From Rehmannia glutinosa (taxonomy: Eukaryota > Streptophyta > Magnoliopsida > Lamiales > Orobanchaceae): a DNA stretch of 64,000 nt. Numbering within the stretch: the first letter of the stretch is position 1; each line of letters opens with the position of its first letter. The position numbers and the translations under genes were made by a program. The stretch covers positions 59,013 to 123,012 of the forward strand of contig JABTTQ020000656.1 in assembly GCA_016081115.2 (NCBI GenBank), written 5' to 3'. Below are positions 10,794 through 22,260 of the stretch, in pieces. The notes beneath the pieces were generated by a model. The model was not told where the DNA came from. It saw only the letters and a list, made by a program, of their open reading frames with translations, and did not search any database.

Positions 10794-11381
10794 TCAACCC
10801 GTCGGCGGCAATGCAGCTTGCTGCGGCGGCGGTGTCGGTCTCTTCCGCTTCTTCTTTTCGTAGCTGATCCCTCTGGCCTTAGCCTGCGAATCACGAACTT
10901 CCCGTAAATAAAGCCTAACTGCCCGTGCCCCAAATGGGTTTGCTTCCGGCTTGCCCCCATTTTCTTCGTAGGCTGCCCGGAGGCGACCGATGAGAGCGTC
11001 GAGGCTGCCCCAGGCCTGGCGGAGCGGGCAGGGGCAGGGTGCGGGCGGGTTGGGGTGCCCGTAGAAGGGGCAGAGCTGAGTGTGGACTTTCGTTTTCCCG
11101 AACTGGTCGAGGTACCTGAGGAATTCGAGGACGTGAGCCCCGCTGCAGCGGCAGAGTGACAGCGGCGGTCGATGGTTGCGGAGGTACTGCCCGAAGGTGT
11201 TCCAGTCGCGGCGTTTCTGGTTCTCGTAGCGGCTGAGGGTCGTCGGGGAGGATACGGCGCCGGCGGAGATGGAGGAGGAGGAGGAGGCTGACGGTGATCC
11301 CATCATTGTTGAGTTGGTGGCGGTGGTGATGGTGAAAGTGTTGAACTGGTCGGAATTCATTTCTTCAGTTATTGGATCCAT
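10794..11381 (-). CDS. ALOG-domain (LSH/G1-like) transcription regulator
   Basis: The gene has a single exon of 195 codons. I place the start at the ATG at 11381-11379; an upstream in-frame TTG is not a plausible plant start. Residues 1-50 are Ser/Thr-rich and disordered. The ALOG domain spans about 51-177: RYENQKRRDWNTFGQYLRNH, then LCRCSGAHVLEFLRYLDQFG, and a zinc-ribbon insert with H100, C104, C116 and C118 (VHTQLCPFYGH..PCPCP). It continues with WGSLDALIGRLRAAYEENGG and AVRLYLREVRDSQAKARGIS. A basic nuclear localisation signal KKKRKR (176-181) and a Pro-rich tail follow. In Arabidopsis LSH and rice G1 relatives this domain binds DNA and acts in the nucleus in meristem, boundary and organ development; length and one-exon layout fit. 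It most resembles the LSH3/LSH4 subgroup by eye. The frame is intact with no stop or shift. Confidence 0.95.
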   Translation of the reverse strand: MDPITEEMNSDQFNTFTITTATNSTMMGSPSASSSSSISAGAVSSPTTLSRYENQKRRDWNTFGQYLRNHRPPLSLCRCSGAHVLEFLRYLDQFGKTKVHTQLCPFYGHPNPPAPCPCPLRQAWGSLDALIGRLRAAYEENGGKPEANPFGARAVRLYLREVRDSQAKARGISYEKKKRKRPTPPPQQAALPPTG

Positions 11382-12067
11382 CAAAAGCTAATTAACTAGT
11401 TTAGCTGATCGATCTGGAAACCTAGAGAGAGAGAGGGAGTAATATGTAATATGTGAAGCTTCTAGGGTTTAAGATCAAATAAATTTTAGATTCTTAATCA
11501 TGAAGCTAATAGGGTTTTTTTGATCATGTTTGGCAAGAAGGAAATTAAATGGACAAGAATAAAAGATCAAAGAAGATTGAAATTTCTTGTTTTGGCTCTT
11601 GTTCTATTAAAAATCTATGTTTGATGATCAGTACCAGAAAATTGTGGATATTTGGTTATGGCTTTGTTTTCTGCAAACATATATATGAAGATATTGACTG
11701 ATATATATTTTACTTTTTTCCAGAAAGGGGAATGGGAGTGGTGACTGTAGTACTAACATTAACACTCTATTGTTGTTATTGTGCATAAAAGTGGAGAGGA
11801 AAAGAGAAGAGAGAGTGAAAATTAATTAATGTGTGAATATTGGTATTGGTAAAATGGTGAGTGTGGAGGGACCTGGTTAGGGCTTTTGTGGAAATGAAAA
11901 GATGTTGAAGGGAAAGGCCAGATGGAGACAAGGGAACTTAAAAAAATAAATAAGGAATAATATATATGATTTTGTTTCTTCCTTCAGCAATCAGAAGACA
12001 TCTTTTGCTTTGATTGACAACACCCTTTTTCTATTAATGACTTAAATGTCCTCCCTCGTTTTTACTA
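11382..12067 (-). promoter_or_regulatory. 5' flank and probable promoter of the ALOG gene
   Basis: The proximal 60 bases hold a CT-rich run on the coding strand (GAGAGAGAGAGGGAG on the plus strand, 11425-11439), common in plant 5' UTRs. A TA-rich TATATATT segment near 11700-11711 could act as a TATA element, which would imply a 5' UTR of about 300 bases. I cannot place the transcription start. The flank ends at 12067 where the duplicated block begins. Confidence 0.4.
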
Positions 12068-13220
12068 TTATAGGTTACTTTTTGAATTATATATCTGATC
12101 TTCACATTTAAAGCAAATTGGATTTTTATTTAATTATATGGCATTTTAATTTATCTTTTATTTTAAATATATTAGCATAAATCATATATGTATATATTAA
12201 TGTTATTAGAATATATAATGACGTATTATTTGGAATAAAAGATTCCACATGCACACAAAGTATTAGGTAAGTATAATTTTTTTTTTTAAAAAAAAAGAGT
12301 GATACCCGTGGCCACTGGCCTAATCCCAATGGCTCAAGTAAGCATAATTTCATTACTCGCGCTTTCACTACAGTACTAGGTTGATAATGAGCAAGAAACA
12401 CTCGAAATAATCCCTTTTCTCGAGATAAAACCAAATATAGATTACATTTTATAATGCATTTGTATGCTAATACATTTTAAATACATCACATTAAATCTCC
12501 TGTTTCTCCAAATATTTTCCCCAAAACCTCCCATCAATAATCAAACATTTGGACTTGCTTGCATATTTGGTCCAGTAACTCTGACCAAGTTGCATTTTCG
12601 TCTACTATTTAAGGGTATGACAAAATAGAACATTAACTTCTAAAATATTGCACATTGAGTCCAATATTTGCCGAAAATTGCGAAATTAATTAGCCGGAAT
12701 TGCTATTAAATTTTGGGGATTTCAATCATTCCGACCATTTTTGATGACATCAACATAGTGAATTACTTTTTGTTTCCACATGGACGAGTTGCAATCTACA
12801 AAATTTGGGAGCGAATTCCGGTTGATTTTTCAATTGTCAATAGAGATTGGACTCAATGTGCAACAAATTAGAAGTTAATGTTCTATCTTGCCACTATCCT
12901 AAATTAATGGAGGAAAGTGCTACTCGGTTATTGGATCAATAATACAAGATAGCCCAATTTTCATGCTGAATCATTCAAAATTATTTTCTACCAGTCATTG
13001 TATATATATAAATATATTCAAATTGTCTCATCATCAATAAAAAAGACATATATTTACACCATTTGAATCATTATATTAATTTTAAATTAAATATATATAA
13101 CATTATATAAAGATATCATAAATTTGTAATTTAAACAAAGCCTTATGATTGATCGTGAAATTCTTGGATTATATTATTTGGTGTGATAAACCTGATCTAT
13201 GTAAAATCTTTGGAAGAAAA
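12068..13220. repeat. Segmental duplication, copy 2 (upstream of the ALOG gene)
   Basis: It is collinear with 571-2492. It lacks the Mutator MITE and the CACTA MITE of copy 1, keeps the scars of the shared SINE (about 12270-12345), and contains a complete 287 bp MITE. It lies 0.7-1.8 kb upstream of the ALOG start codon, so it could include distal regulatory sequence. The homology ends within CTTTGGAAGAAAA at 13220. Confidence 0.85.
12613..12899. mobile_element. MITE with about 60 bp inverted ends
   Basis: The left arm contains GAACATTAACTTCTAAAAT and TGCACATTGAGTCCAAT. The right arm read in reverse gives GAACATTAACTTCTAATTTG and TGCACATTGAGTCCAAT. Flanking TAA is present on both sides (12610-12612, 12900-12902), suggesting a Harbinger-type target. 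Copy 1 of the duplication keeps only the right arm (about 2090-2155). Confidence 0.65.
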
Positions 13221-13395
13221 GAGAGTTCATATTCATCTATGATCATCATCAATAATTGATTAATTAAGTGAAGCCCACTGCATGTACTGCCTTCAATTGA
13301 TCGATCACTTGGCAAATCCATAAAAGTGGTATACTACTTTGATAGTTTTTCAATAATAAAAAAATGTCTATTTTCTTGGACTAAAATGGATATAG

Positions 13396-13703
13396 CACTA
13401 CAAGAAAATTTCAGTTTACCGACAGAATTTACCGACATAAATGATTTTGTCACTAAATTTTATAATTACATACAGAATACCTACAAAATAAAAAATGTCA
13501 CTTTTTCCCAAATTATACCGACAAATTACCGACAGATTACCCTCAGTTTTTCAATTACCGACAGATTTTCTGTAGGTATTTACCAACAGTTTTAGATTCT
13601 GTAGGTAAATATTTTACCTACAATGATTTTACCTACACTTTACAATTTTCTTAATAATTGCCTACAGATTTTTCTGTAGGTAAACTGGTTTTTTATTGTA
13701 GTG
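13396..13703. mobile_element. CACTA-type non-autonomous element, 308 bp
   Basis: It begins CACTACAAGAAAATTTCAG and ends TTTTTTATTGTAGTG, with TAG duplicated on both sides (13393-13395, 13704-13706). The 3 bp duplication and CACTA termini are diagnostic. The interior is built from TACCGACAGA and TCTGTAGGTA words in opposite orientation, the usual subterminal arrays. A 90-residue open frame across it is a by-product. Confidence 0.85.
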
Positions 13704-13706
13704 TAG

Positions 13707-14136
13707 AACATAACATGCAGATTCTTCTTGGGGTCAATTATTGCTTTTGAAGGAATAAAAATAATTTTGATCACATTTAGAAGATTATAGCTAAGGGTAG
13801 TTTTTCATAATTTCAAATGGATTTTGCAGTTCGGTCAATTGAATATAATTAGTCGGACTGACTAATTGAATGTTTGTTCGCGACTAATATAACTTGATAC
13901 ATTTTTTTTCATTATATTATGTCAAAAGAGTAAATGTAATAGTTATATATGGTTAAATCTACTAATTAAACTAATTTAAAGTTAAAAAGAAAAAGAAAAA
14001 GAATTTAACAACAACGCATCTAACAAACCTATCATAGTACTTCAAATAAACACATGCATATAACTAAAGACTAAATTTATAACTTTTCTTAAATAATAAT
14101 TGTTTTAATTAGTCTTCTTAAGTTTTTGACAGATTT
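13707..14136. other. AT-rich non-coding interval
   Basis: No gene or repeat boundary was recognised in this stretch. Confidence 0.4.
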
Positions 14137-14139
14137 TTA

Positions 14140-14858
14140 GGGTGCATTTGGATGGGAGGATTTGGGAGGGGATTTGGGAGAAGGGATTTGAAATCCTTAG
14201 CTAAATCCACATCTCTCTTTGGCATATAAATCCAAATCAATGGATTTCAAATCCCTCTTTAAGTTTTAGTTCATTTTCAAAGGATTTAAAATCCCTCCCA
14301 AAACCTAGTCATTTGAAATCCATTCTTTTGTTTTCCCTTTATACTCACTTGCAAATTCACACACACTTACACACATTGCACACATTTGCACACATTTACA
14401 CACACTGCACACATTTACACACACTACACATATTTACACACACTTCACACACTACACACGCTGCACACTTTTACACACACTACACACACATTTACACACA
14501 CTACACACATTTACACACACTCACACTCACACATACTCTCCTCATATATGCACACGCATTATCATCACACACATATTCAAACATAATAAAAGTTATATAT
14601 TTCATATTTTTATTAGCGTATAAAATTATAATTATTTACAAAATAATAAGATTATATCTTTTATTTTTATTTATTAAATATCAATTAAGAAAATAAATAG
14701 AGCTTCTAAATTTTTTTTCATCAAAACTTACGATGGATTTGAAATCCTCACACAAATTCACATCATCCAAACAAGAGGTGGATTTCAAATCCAATGACTT
14801 TGAAATCCATTCATTTGAAATCCCTTGGAATTTCAAATCTCTCCATCCAAATGAGCCC
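14140..14858. mobile_element. Harbinger-type MITE with GGGTGCATTTGGATGG ends
   Basis: The ends are GGGTGCATTTGGATGGGAGG on the left and, reverse-complemented, GGGCTCATTTGGATGGAGAG on the right. TTA flanks both sides (14137-14139, 14859-14861). GATTTGAAATCC-type words recur in both orientations near the ends. The middle (14345-14585) is a CACACTTACACA-type low-complexity array, which produces a His/Thr-rich open frame of 127 codons that is not a gene. Confidence 0.75.
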
Positions 14859-15231
14859 TTAACGTATTTGATCTTATTCAAATGGATGGAACCGACTAGT
14901 ATTTTTGTAAGGAAAACCGACTAGTATTTTTTTCTATTAGAGCGGAAGTGCAAACAGCCAGTTCATAAATGATGATGAGCTGGAATTGGCAAATTAGTGC
15001 ATGTATTCCGTACACATATATGTGGGTTGTGGACCATCCGCTTGTAGTGTGGTGGGGGTGTTCTTTTTCTGGTAAGAGATGTCATGAATTTTGTGATGAA
15101 TAATGTGTTCCATTATAAATGTAGCACGTTGACCAAGTTCAGTTATGGTTGCAAATGAGGAATAATATATCTGTTTCGTACCATTTATTGTAAATTTAAT
15201 GGGGAAGAAATTAAAATGAGATCCATTTCTC

Positions 15232-15234
<3 letters not shown>

Positions 15235-15276
<42 letters not shown>

Positions 15277-16167
15277 ATATGGATCAAATAGGTCATCCTA
15301 CTTGGGGTGAGTCCATGAGAACACATTCTAACCATAGATTAACAACTTTGGATGATCCAGATTTTTAGGAGTTTTTATGTTTATTTTTTTTGTTCCAGCA
15401 ACTAAGAAGGGTAGCGTGGTCATTTTGCATTATACAATCAGTTATTGAGATTTCATTCCCTCTTTCACGCGATTTCACCCACTCTTCACGCACACTTTCT
15501 CTCTAGCGTTTCAGTTTCAAAAAAATTTCTCTGTTGCTTATGTAGTATAGCTAGGGTTGTTGCTTATGACTTGCTTGTGTAGTTAATGTATCTGTGATGC
15601 ATGTGTAGTGTATATTCGTTGCTTATGTAGTATAGGCTTATCGCTTATGTAGTATGGGTTTGTTGCATATGACTTGCTTATGTAGTTAATGTATTCGTGG
15701 TGCATATGTAGTGTATATTTGTTGCTTATGTAGTATATGATTGTTGCTTATGTAGTATGGGTTTGTTGCTTATGACTTGCTTATGTAGTTAATGGTATAT
15801 AAAAGCACCATGACACATCTACGTATAACAAATTACATCTTCATAAGCAAACTTCGAATCAATTCGAGCTCTAGCAACTATGGCGAATTGTTCGCGCAAC
15901 TTTTTCACGCATAGTGCGTTGAAAAAGAAGGATTAATGATTTCTCACGAGAGTGCGTTGAAGAAGAAGATGGATGATTGTTCACGTTGATTTGCTATGAG
16001 ATTTGGAAGGATTGCTTGTGTTCTATACAAGCAAAGGTGACTGAGATTTGTTCGAAGAAGAAGGTGACTGAGATTTGTTCGAAGAAGAAGGAGAATGAGA
16101 TTGTTCACATTGAATTTGATGTGAGATTTGGAGAGATTGTGTGATCATAATGTGAACAGAATCTTGT

Positions 16168-16211
<44 letters not shown>
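15235..16211. mobile_element. Micron-like element between two (TA)n tracts, copy 1
   Basis: A (TA)20 tract (15235-15274) is followed by GGATATGGATCAAATAGG and GAGTCCATGAGAACAC, which parallel the start of the next element. The body ends at a second TA tract (16171-16211). Inside, about 15535-15795, a tandem repeat of roughly 100 bp occurs about two and a half times (TTGCTTATGTAGTAT ... GACTTGCTTATGTAGTTAAT). GAAGAAGAAGGTGACTGAG repeats lie near 16030-16090. No transposase is seen. Plant MITEs that insert in or carry TA microsatellites are the closest analogue. Confidence 0.5.
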
Positions 16212-16214
<3 letters not shown>

Positions 16215-17251
16215 ATTGGTTCAAATAAGACCAATCCCTTTAGGTTAGTCCATAAGAACACTTATGGACTCTTGATTTAAAATTTTGGATGGTGTAGATC
16301 ATTTTAGTTAATTTAGGCATATAAGGGTATAATTGTACTTTTATATTTAATTAATTATGCTAAATGGAAAGTTATTAGCTATTTTTAAGGAAACATAGTC
16401 CTACTTTTCAGTTACCCGATTTTTAGGGAGGAAAAATCATCAACTTCAAGTATTTTTTTCAAAATTGATACTTATTTCCGCCATATTTGTGAACAGTCGT
16501 TTTATTGTACACTTAGTTCAGTGGACTTGTATACTTAGTCATGTTTTATTGTATATTTAGTTCAGTGGATTTGTATACTTGGTTCAATGGAATCGTATTC
16601 TTAGTTATATAAGTAGTTTAGTAAGTAGTTAGTAAATTTGTATACCTAGTTCTGTGGATTTGTATACTTAGTTTAATGGAATTGTGTACTTAGTTATATA
16701 AGTAATTCAATGTAATTGTATACTTAGCTAAATATTGTTGTATACTTAGTATTATTTTAATGTATAGTTAGTTCAATGTAATTGTATACTTAGTTAAATG
16801 TTTCTGTATACTTAGTAAAGTTTTAATGTACAGGTAGTTTAGTGTAATTGTATACTTAGTTAATTGTTTATGTATACTTAGTAATATTTTAACGTATAGT
16901 TAGTTTAGTGTAATTGTATACTTTTCATTAATTGTTGCACGATTTTGTTGCCATATTTGAATAAATTGCAGGTTCGAATGGGAAGAGAGAGAAATGAAAG
17001 GTGAATCGCTTGATTATGGGGACGTGATCAATACAAAATCACGTCCCTAATTTTTAGGAAGCGATTACTATATTTAATTTTCGGATTCATATTTTATCCC
17101 TTCATTTGTATACTTACTTATGTAATCTTTGTATATATTGTAATATATCTTGGCCATTGATTTACTATTTGGATGGTGTAGATTTAGTCTTATGGACTAA
17201 CCTAGAAGAGTGGTCTCACAGGATCCCCTCCCTATATATATATATATATAT
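16212..17251. mobile_element. Micron-like element between two (TA)n tracts, copy 2
   Basis: The left end after the TA tract is GGGATTGGTTCAAATAAG then GGTTAGTCCATAAGA. The right end, reverse-complemented, is GGGAGGGGATCCTGTGAG then GGTTAGTCCATAAGA and CTACACCATCCAAAT; a TA tract follows at 17233-17251. So the ends are inverted repeats of about 70 bases. Between 16490 and 16925 a motif like TTGTATACTTAGTTAA recurs more than fifteen times with a spacing of roughly 22-45 bases. Confidence 0.6.
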
Positions 17252-17797
17252 GTATATCAGAGTTATTCTAGCTTTTGTTTAAGGGCTACTTATATATATG
17301 AATGCAATAAGGGAATGAGTGGAGACAAATTAATTTTGTACGAGTAAACGATGTCGAATAAAAACAATTGGGTGAATTATTTGTGTAAAAGGTAAATTTT
17401 CATATGGTATTAATTCATGATCACGATCTTATGGATAGTCATAAATTTTAAACTCAAAGAGCAAGATTTAATCTCATCAACGATCGATGACAATGAGAAA
17501 TGATGAGATGCTATCAATTTTACGGGGTGGGAGATTTAAAAATTTAAGAATTTTATTTTAAAATTTATACTATATATCTGTAGAATTTCATGGAGTTGGG
17601 AACGACTGCCCATTTACCAACCCCTGGCTCAATCCCTTGTACAGTTTTAATCGGAGACATAAAAGATAATTAGCATGCCAATAAGATGTTTGATTGGATT
17701 TATTTTGTACTTGAAACATCTCAAGTTCAGTACCTTATATAGTTATCAATTGTTTTGAAATTAAATGTGACGTACAAGAGTTTTTAAATTTGTTATA
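17252..17797. other. Non-coding interval left of the Tat-like element
   Basis: AT-rich sequence without recognised genes or element ends. It ends in the GAAAA target duplication at 17798-17802. Confidence 0.4.
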
Positions 17798-17802
17798 GAA
17801 AA

Positions 17803-18331
17803 TATTGGGGGTAAAAATGGTATTTAATAATTTAAATATATAATTCAATCTACATATGCTTATTTAATACTAATTATCTAATGGGCTCTTAATAATTAAA
17901 CCGGCCAAAGAAGTCCGGGTTTGGCCCATCATTCCCATTTTCTCCACGCGCGGGTGCCCATAGGCCAAATTCTCCTACACGGCCCACAGGGCCCATCTTC
18001 CAAGTATACAAAGAACCCTCCTATTATCTGTATGTTAATTAATTCATAATCCTCATGCGCATTTATTACACAGTATTCGTTTACTATTTATTCTCTCGTT
18101 CACCATGCTGACTTGAGCGTCGGAGAAGCCTCCCTGGGACAATCTCCGGGGCCCTCTAATGTTTGTGCGTGTGTATAGGCAAGTTCCCAGTCAATCGAAG
18201 GATATTGCAACTCTCAGAGTAGAAAACTTGAAGACTTTCCCTCGGGAAGAGGATTGACGTGAAAACTTCCCTCTCGGGAAGAGGATTTTGGTCAACCTGG
18301 TTAATTTAGAGTGACTTAAAAAAAAACATCA
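17803..18331 (+). repeat. 5' LTR of the Tat-like element
   Basis: Aligns with 30804-31301 through TTAATAATTAAACCGGCC, GGTTTGGCCCATCA, CATAGGCCAAATTCTCCTAC and the end GAAGAGGATT..GGTCAACC. The sequence TTCCAAGTATACAAAGAACC occupies the place of the LTR TATA region (TAGGTATAAAAATG in the 3' copy). Confidence 0.85.
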
Positions 18332-18416
18332 TTTTGGCGCCATCGTGGGCAAAGAAAAACACACGAAGACACAGACCCGACCTCAAATGCATGGAGCTGA
18401 ATCCCAAGCTGCAGGC

Positions 18417-20070
18417 TGATAAGTCTTTTTATGCATGTTTTATGTGTATATTTGAGTAGAATTCGAGTTATTTTATTGTTAGTTTTGTAAATTTTTGATT
18501 GTACATAGTTCATATTGCTCTGGGGTGCTTTTATTGATGTAGATTGACCATTCAGGGCTAATTTTGGTGAATTTCGGACCATGGATTCATGTCAAAACAT
18601 GGGGAGTTTAAGGATGCAAAAACGCTCGAAATTCCAAGCAAACGCGTCATTTGGGGCCTTTTGGTCCAACACGGGTAGGGTGTTGGGAAACACGGCCGTG
18701 TTCGCAAGGGAGCCAAAAACTCAAAAATTCGTACAAAACATGACCCCCAACACGGCCTGGCCGTGTTGGGCGACATGGCCAATGTCAGGCAGCATGGCAG
18801 GGTGTGTTCTGCGACATGGCCATGTCGGGACTTCCTTTTGCAATTTTTCTATGAAAAACTCACCAACCAAACTTTTTTTGACCACTTTTGTACACCTTTA
18901 ACACCCAATTTTGCTCCACCATGTCTCCATATTCCCTCAATCATCAATTGAGTACAAGAATTCACCAACCAACAATGAAAGTGGAGGCAATTATTTAGTA
19001 AAAGATGGCACCATCAATGTATTATTATACAAAAATGGTGTCTATAAAAGCCAAGAGTTGAAGTTGGAAGAATCATCATTCATAATTCATTCATGTATTC
19101 ATATACTCATTCTATAGATTCATTGTATAAACATTTTAAATAGAATTGAGATCAAGAGGTCTTGGAGGAGTAAGCTTGAGGCAACATTGGGGAAGAAGGC
19201 TTGGAGCAACATCATCATTCAAGAAAGAAGTCAATTAAGATTTTGAGAAAGATAAGTACACCATATCTATAATATTTACATTTTCTTATGTAATTTACTC
19301 TTTTGTCAAGATCATGAGTAGCTAAACTCCTAGTGTTTGAATGTAATGAACTCTATAATGGATTTGTGATTAAGGTGTGTATGTTTTTAATAAAATCTTC
19401 ATGCTTTGTGTGATTCACTTATATTATACTTTATTCATTCGAATTGGTATATGCGCAATATTGATTTGAAGTTTATTTTTCATCCGGGAAATCGAGAGAT
19501 TCATGGTGAAATAGAACCTATATAAGTGAAAAGAGTTGCATGCAATCCTAGATATAGGACGACATAAATCTTCTGGATTAGGGTCAAACCTAATATGGGA
19601 ATTCACAAATCGTTATAATGTTGTCTTGGGGTTTTAACTAGAAAGAGATTTGATTAATCAACTTGAGATTAGAAGTTTTTCGCCTTGAGAAAGAGTTTAA
19701 CTTAAATTGGGAATTTCTACGGTCCACAAGACATGAGATTTTATTAAAAGAGGTTGGTTTTTGCTTAAGGGCTTACGGTTGTATTTTTAACTTGTCAAAT
19801 CACAAAAACATTCTAGAGGGATTTACATTCAAACACATTTCTATCTCTTGATTTCTTATTTTACAAATCTTCCTTCATTTTTACAATTTATAATTTGTTT
19901 TCCTTTTTCATCAAACAAAAACTCTGAAAATTGTTAGATTAAATAACAAAAAGACGGTAATTATTAGTACTTACAATCCTCGTGGGAATGACACTCGGTA
20001 CTCAATAATCTATACTATAAAACGATAGGTGCACTTGCCTACGGTTTTAAAGATAGCTTTTGAGCCATCA
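18417..20070 (+). repeat. 5' LTR of the Athila-like element
   Basis: Near-identical to 23955-25610, including the palindromes AACACGGCCGTGTT (18689-18702) and CGACATGGCCATGTCG (18812-18827). The small open frames in it occur in both LTRs and are not genes. Confidence 0.9.
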
Positions 20071-20173
20071 AGTTTTTGGCGCCGTTGCCGGGAATTGTAA
20101 TATTAAGAACACCTTAGTTTTGTTAATTTAATCATTTTTTTATTTCATCATTTGTTTTTCTAGGTATCTATCT

Positions 20174-21420
20174 TTGCAAGTCTTGGATTATACTTATCCT
20201 CTTTATTTACCACAGTGCATGCCTACTCGTCGCCGAATTTGGAAGCGCAAGACCGCCGGTAGCAACACAGAGGAAACTATTAGTACAGACCACGAGGAGG
20301 ATACTAACGAAAGCAAGGATCCCGATATGGTGATGAACAACAAAGAACCATGTATGCGACTACGCTAAGCCATCTATGGATTCGGTACATCGTCTAGTAT
20401 CGTAAGGCCCGCCAAGGTGACCAATAATTTCAAATCAAACCGAATGTCATTCAAATGGTGCAACAATTTGTTCAATTTGACGGACCTGGGACGAAGATCC
20501 AAATAATCATATTGCGAATTTCCTCAAAATTTGCGATACTTTCAAAATAAATGGAGTCTCGACGATGCCATCCATTTACGCTTGTTCCCATTTACTCTTG
20601 GGGACGGGCTAAACAATGGCTAAACACTTTACCTAAGGAACAATCACAACATGGAGCATTATGGCGGAAAATTCCTTCTAAAGTATTTTCCACCCGCTAA
20701 AACCGCACGATTGAGGAATGAGATCTCTTCATTCACTCAAGAGGACGATGAGACCTTGTACGACACTTGGGAGAGATTCAAAGAATTGCTGCGAAAATGC
20801 CCACATCATGGTCTCCCCATTTGGATGCAAGTCCAAACATTTTACAATGGGCCGCTCTCATCGACAAGGCGAGATGATTGATGCGGGGGGAACATTGAAC
20901 AATAAAACACCCGAAGCCGCCCAAGATCTCATAGAAAGAATGGCCATGAATGGCTATCAATGGCAATCCATACGAGAAAGAAACAACAGGGCAGTGGGAG
21001 TATACAATGCGGACGCGGTGGTTACACTAGCCGCACAGTCGAAGCTCGACTCGAGAAAATTGATTGTGGGTTGGCGGCTCCAAAACCACCACCACAACAA
21101 GCCTTCTCATGCGAAACGTGTGGAGGATCGCACAACCACCAAGATTGCCCTCATGCGATACCACCGCTTGAACAAGTGGATTATCTAGGTAATCAATCTC
21201 GACCCTCTCAAAATAATCCTTTCAAGAACACCTATAATCCAGGTTGGTCAAGGCCAAGACCGAACTTGATTGGAGTAATCAAGGTCAACCACGACCTAAT
21301 CCCAATCCTAATCTACACACGCCTCCCTTGATTCGGCCGACCCAAGGAAAGCCTAACTTGGAGGAACTTATGGGAAAGTTTGTGCAATCAATGATGCCCG
21401 ATTCGGCGGTGAAACATCCT
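20174..21420 (+). pseudogene. gag: Gag remnant of the Athila-like element
   Basis: An N-terminal piece (MPTRRRIWKRKTAGSN, from 20219) is followed by a retrotransposon Gag core at 20651-20881 (ISSFTQEDDETLYDTWERFK then LLRKCPHHGLPIWMQVQTFY). A Cys/His piece FSCETCGGSHNHQDCPH (about 21103-21155) corresponds to the zinc-knuckle region. The parts are in different frames, so frameshifts have broken the gene. Gag would form the virus-like particle in an intact element. Confidence 0.75.
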
Positions 21421-21837
21421 TAAGAAATCAAGAGGCATCTATCCATAATTTGGAAAACCAACAGGCAGATTGCGAAAATGATTTCCGAAAGGCCACAAGG
21501 AAGTTTCGGGTAATACCGAGCCAAACCAGGGGAGCACGTAAAGGCAATCACCATCGAGTTTTCCACATGAGCATGATTATGCCAATGCCGCCATGCGAAA
21601 ATCGTGGAGGATGACATGCCCAAAGAAAAGCTCATGAAAAAGAGATTGCGAGAATACAAGCCCAAGATCCTTACGGAGTCTAATCGAAGAAGATAGAAGG
21701 GAGGACAAATTTGGTAAGTACTTGATTCTTTCAAACAATTACATGCCAATATTCCATTTGTTGACCCTCATTCAAAGCATGTTAGGGATCTTAATGACAT
21801 CATTCCTAGTGAAAATAAGCTTAATAAATTATCAAAT

Positions 21838-22260
21838 GTGCGATTGAATGATAAATGTCCTTCCAATGAACTACCACAAAAATTTAATGATCCAGGAAGC
21901 TTTATTATCCCTTGCAAAATTGATGGTTTACTTGTTGATAGGGCACTAGCCGACTTGGGAGCTAGTATCAATGTAATGTCTTATGAAACATTCAAGCATG
22001 CGGAATTAAGTGAACTTAAACCTATTAGGATGGACATTCAATTAGCCGATAAATCGATTAAACATCCTAGAGGTATTGTTAAAGATGTGCTAGTTAAGAT
22101 TGATAAATTCATATTCCCTGGGTTGATTTTATTATTCTTGACATGCATGATGATATATAAGTTCCCTTAATTCTAGGGCCCTCACAGCTACCGCTAAATC
22201 TCTCATTGATATGCATGATGGAAAGCTTACTTTGAGAGTAGGGGTGAACAAGTTATCTTT
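21838..22260 (+). pseudogene. Aspartic protease remnant of the Athila-like element
   Basis: The frame from 21838 gives GSFIIPCKIDGLLVD then DLGASINVMSYE; the catalytic Asp of the D-L-G-A motif is at about 21952. After a frameshift near 22150 the family continues as SLIDMHDGKLTLRVG (about 22197-22241), a conserved C-terminal segment of Athila/Tat proteases. Downstream (22270-22610) only unassigned polyprotein sequence remains, ending SATRRQPD, which in relatives follows the polymerase region. Thus RT to integrase were lost by internal deletion. Confidence 0.8.

Noticed and set aside
10712..10960. Open frame overlapping the ALOG gene
   Set aside because: Frame shadow of the ALOG coding sequence.
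11382..11384. Longer ALOG start at TTG
   Set aside because: Plants start at ATG; the ATG at 11381 gives the family-like N-terminus.
14313..14696. 127-codon His/Thr-rich open frame
   Set aside because: It translates a CACACTTACACA-type low-complexity array inside a MITE with clear ends; no real protein features.
18581..18901. Open frames in both Athila-like LTRs (also 24119-24391)
   Set aside because: They lie in long terminal repeats and differ by frameshifts between the two LTRs.
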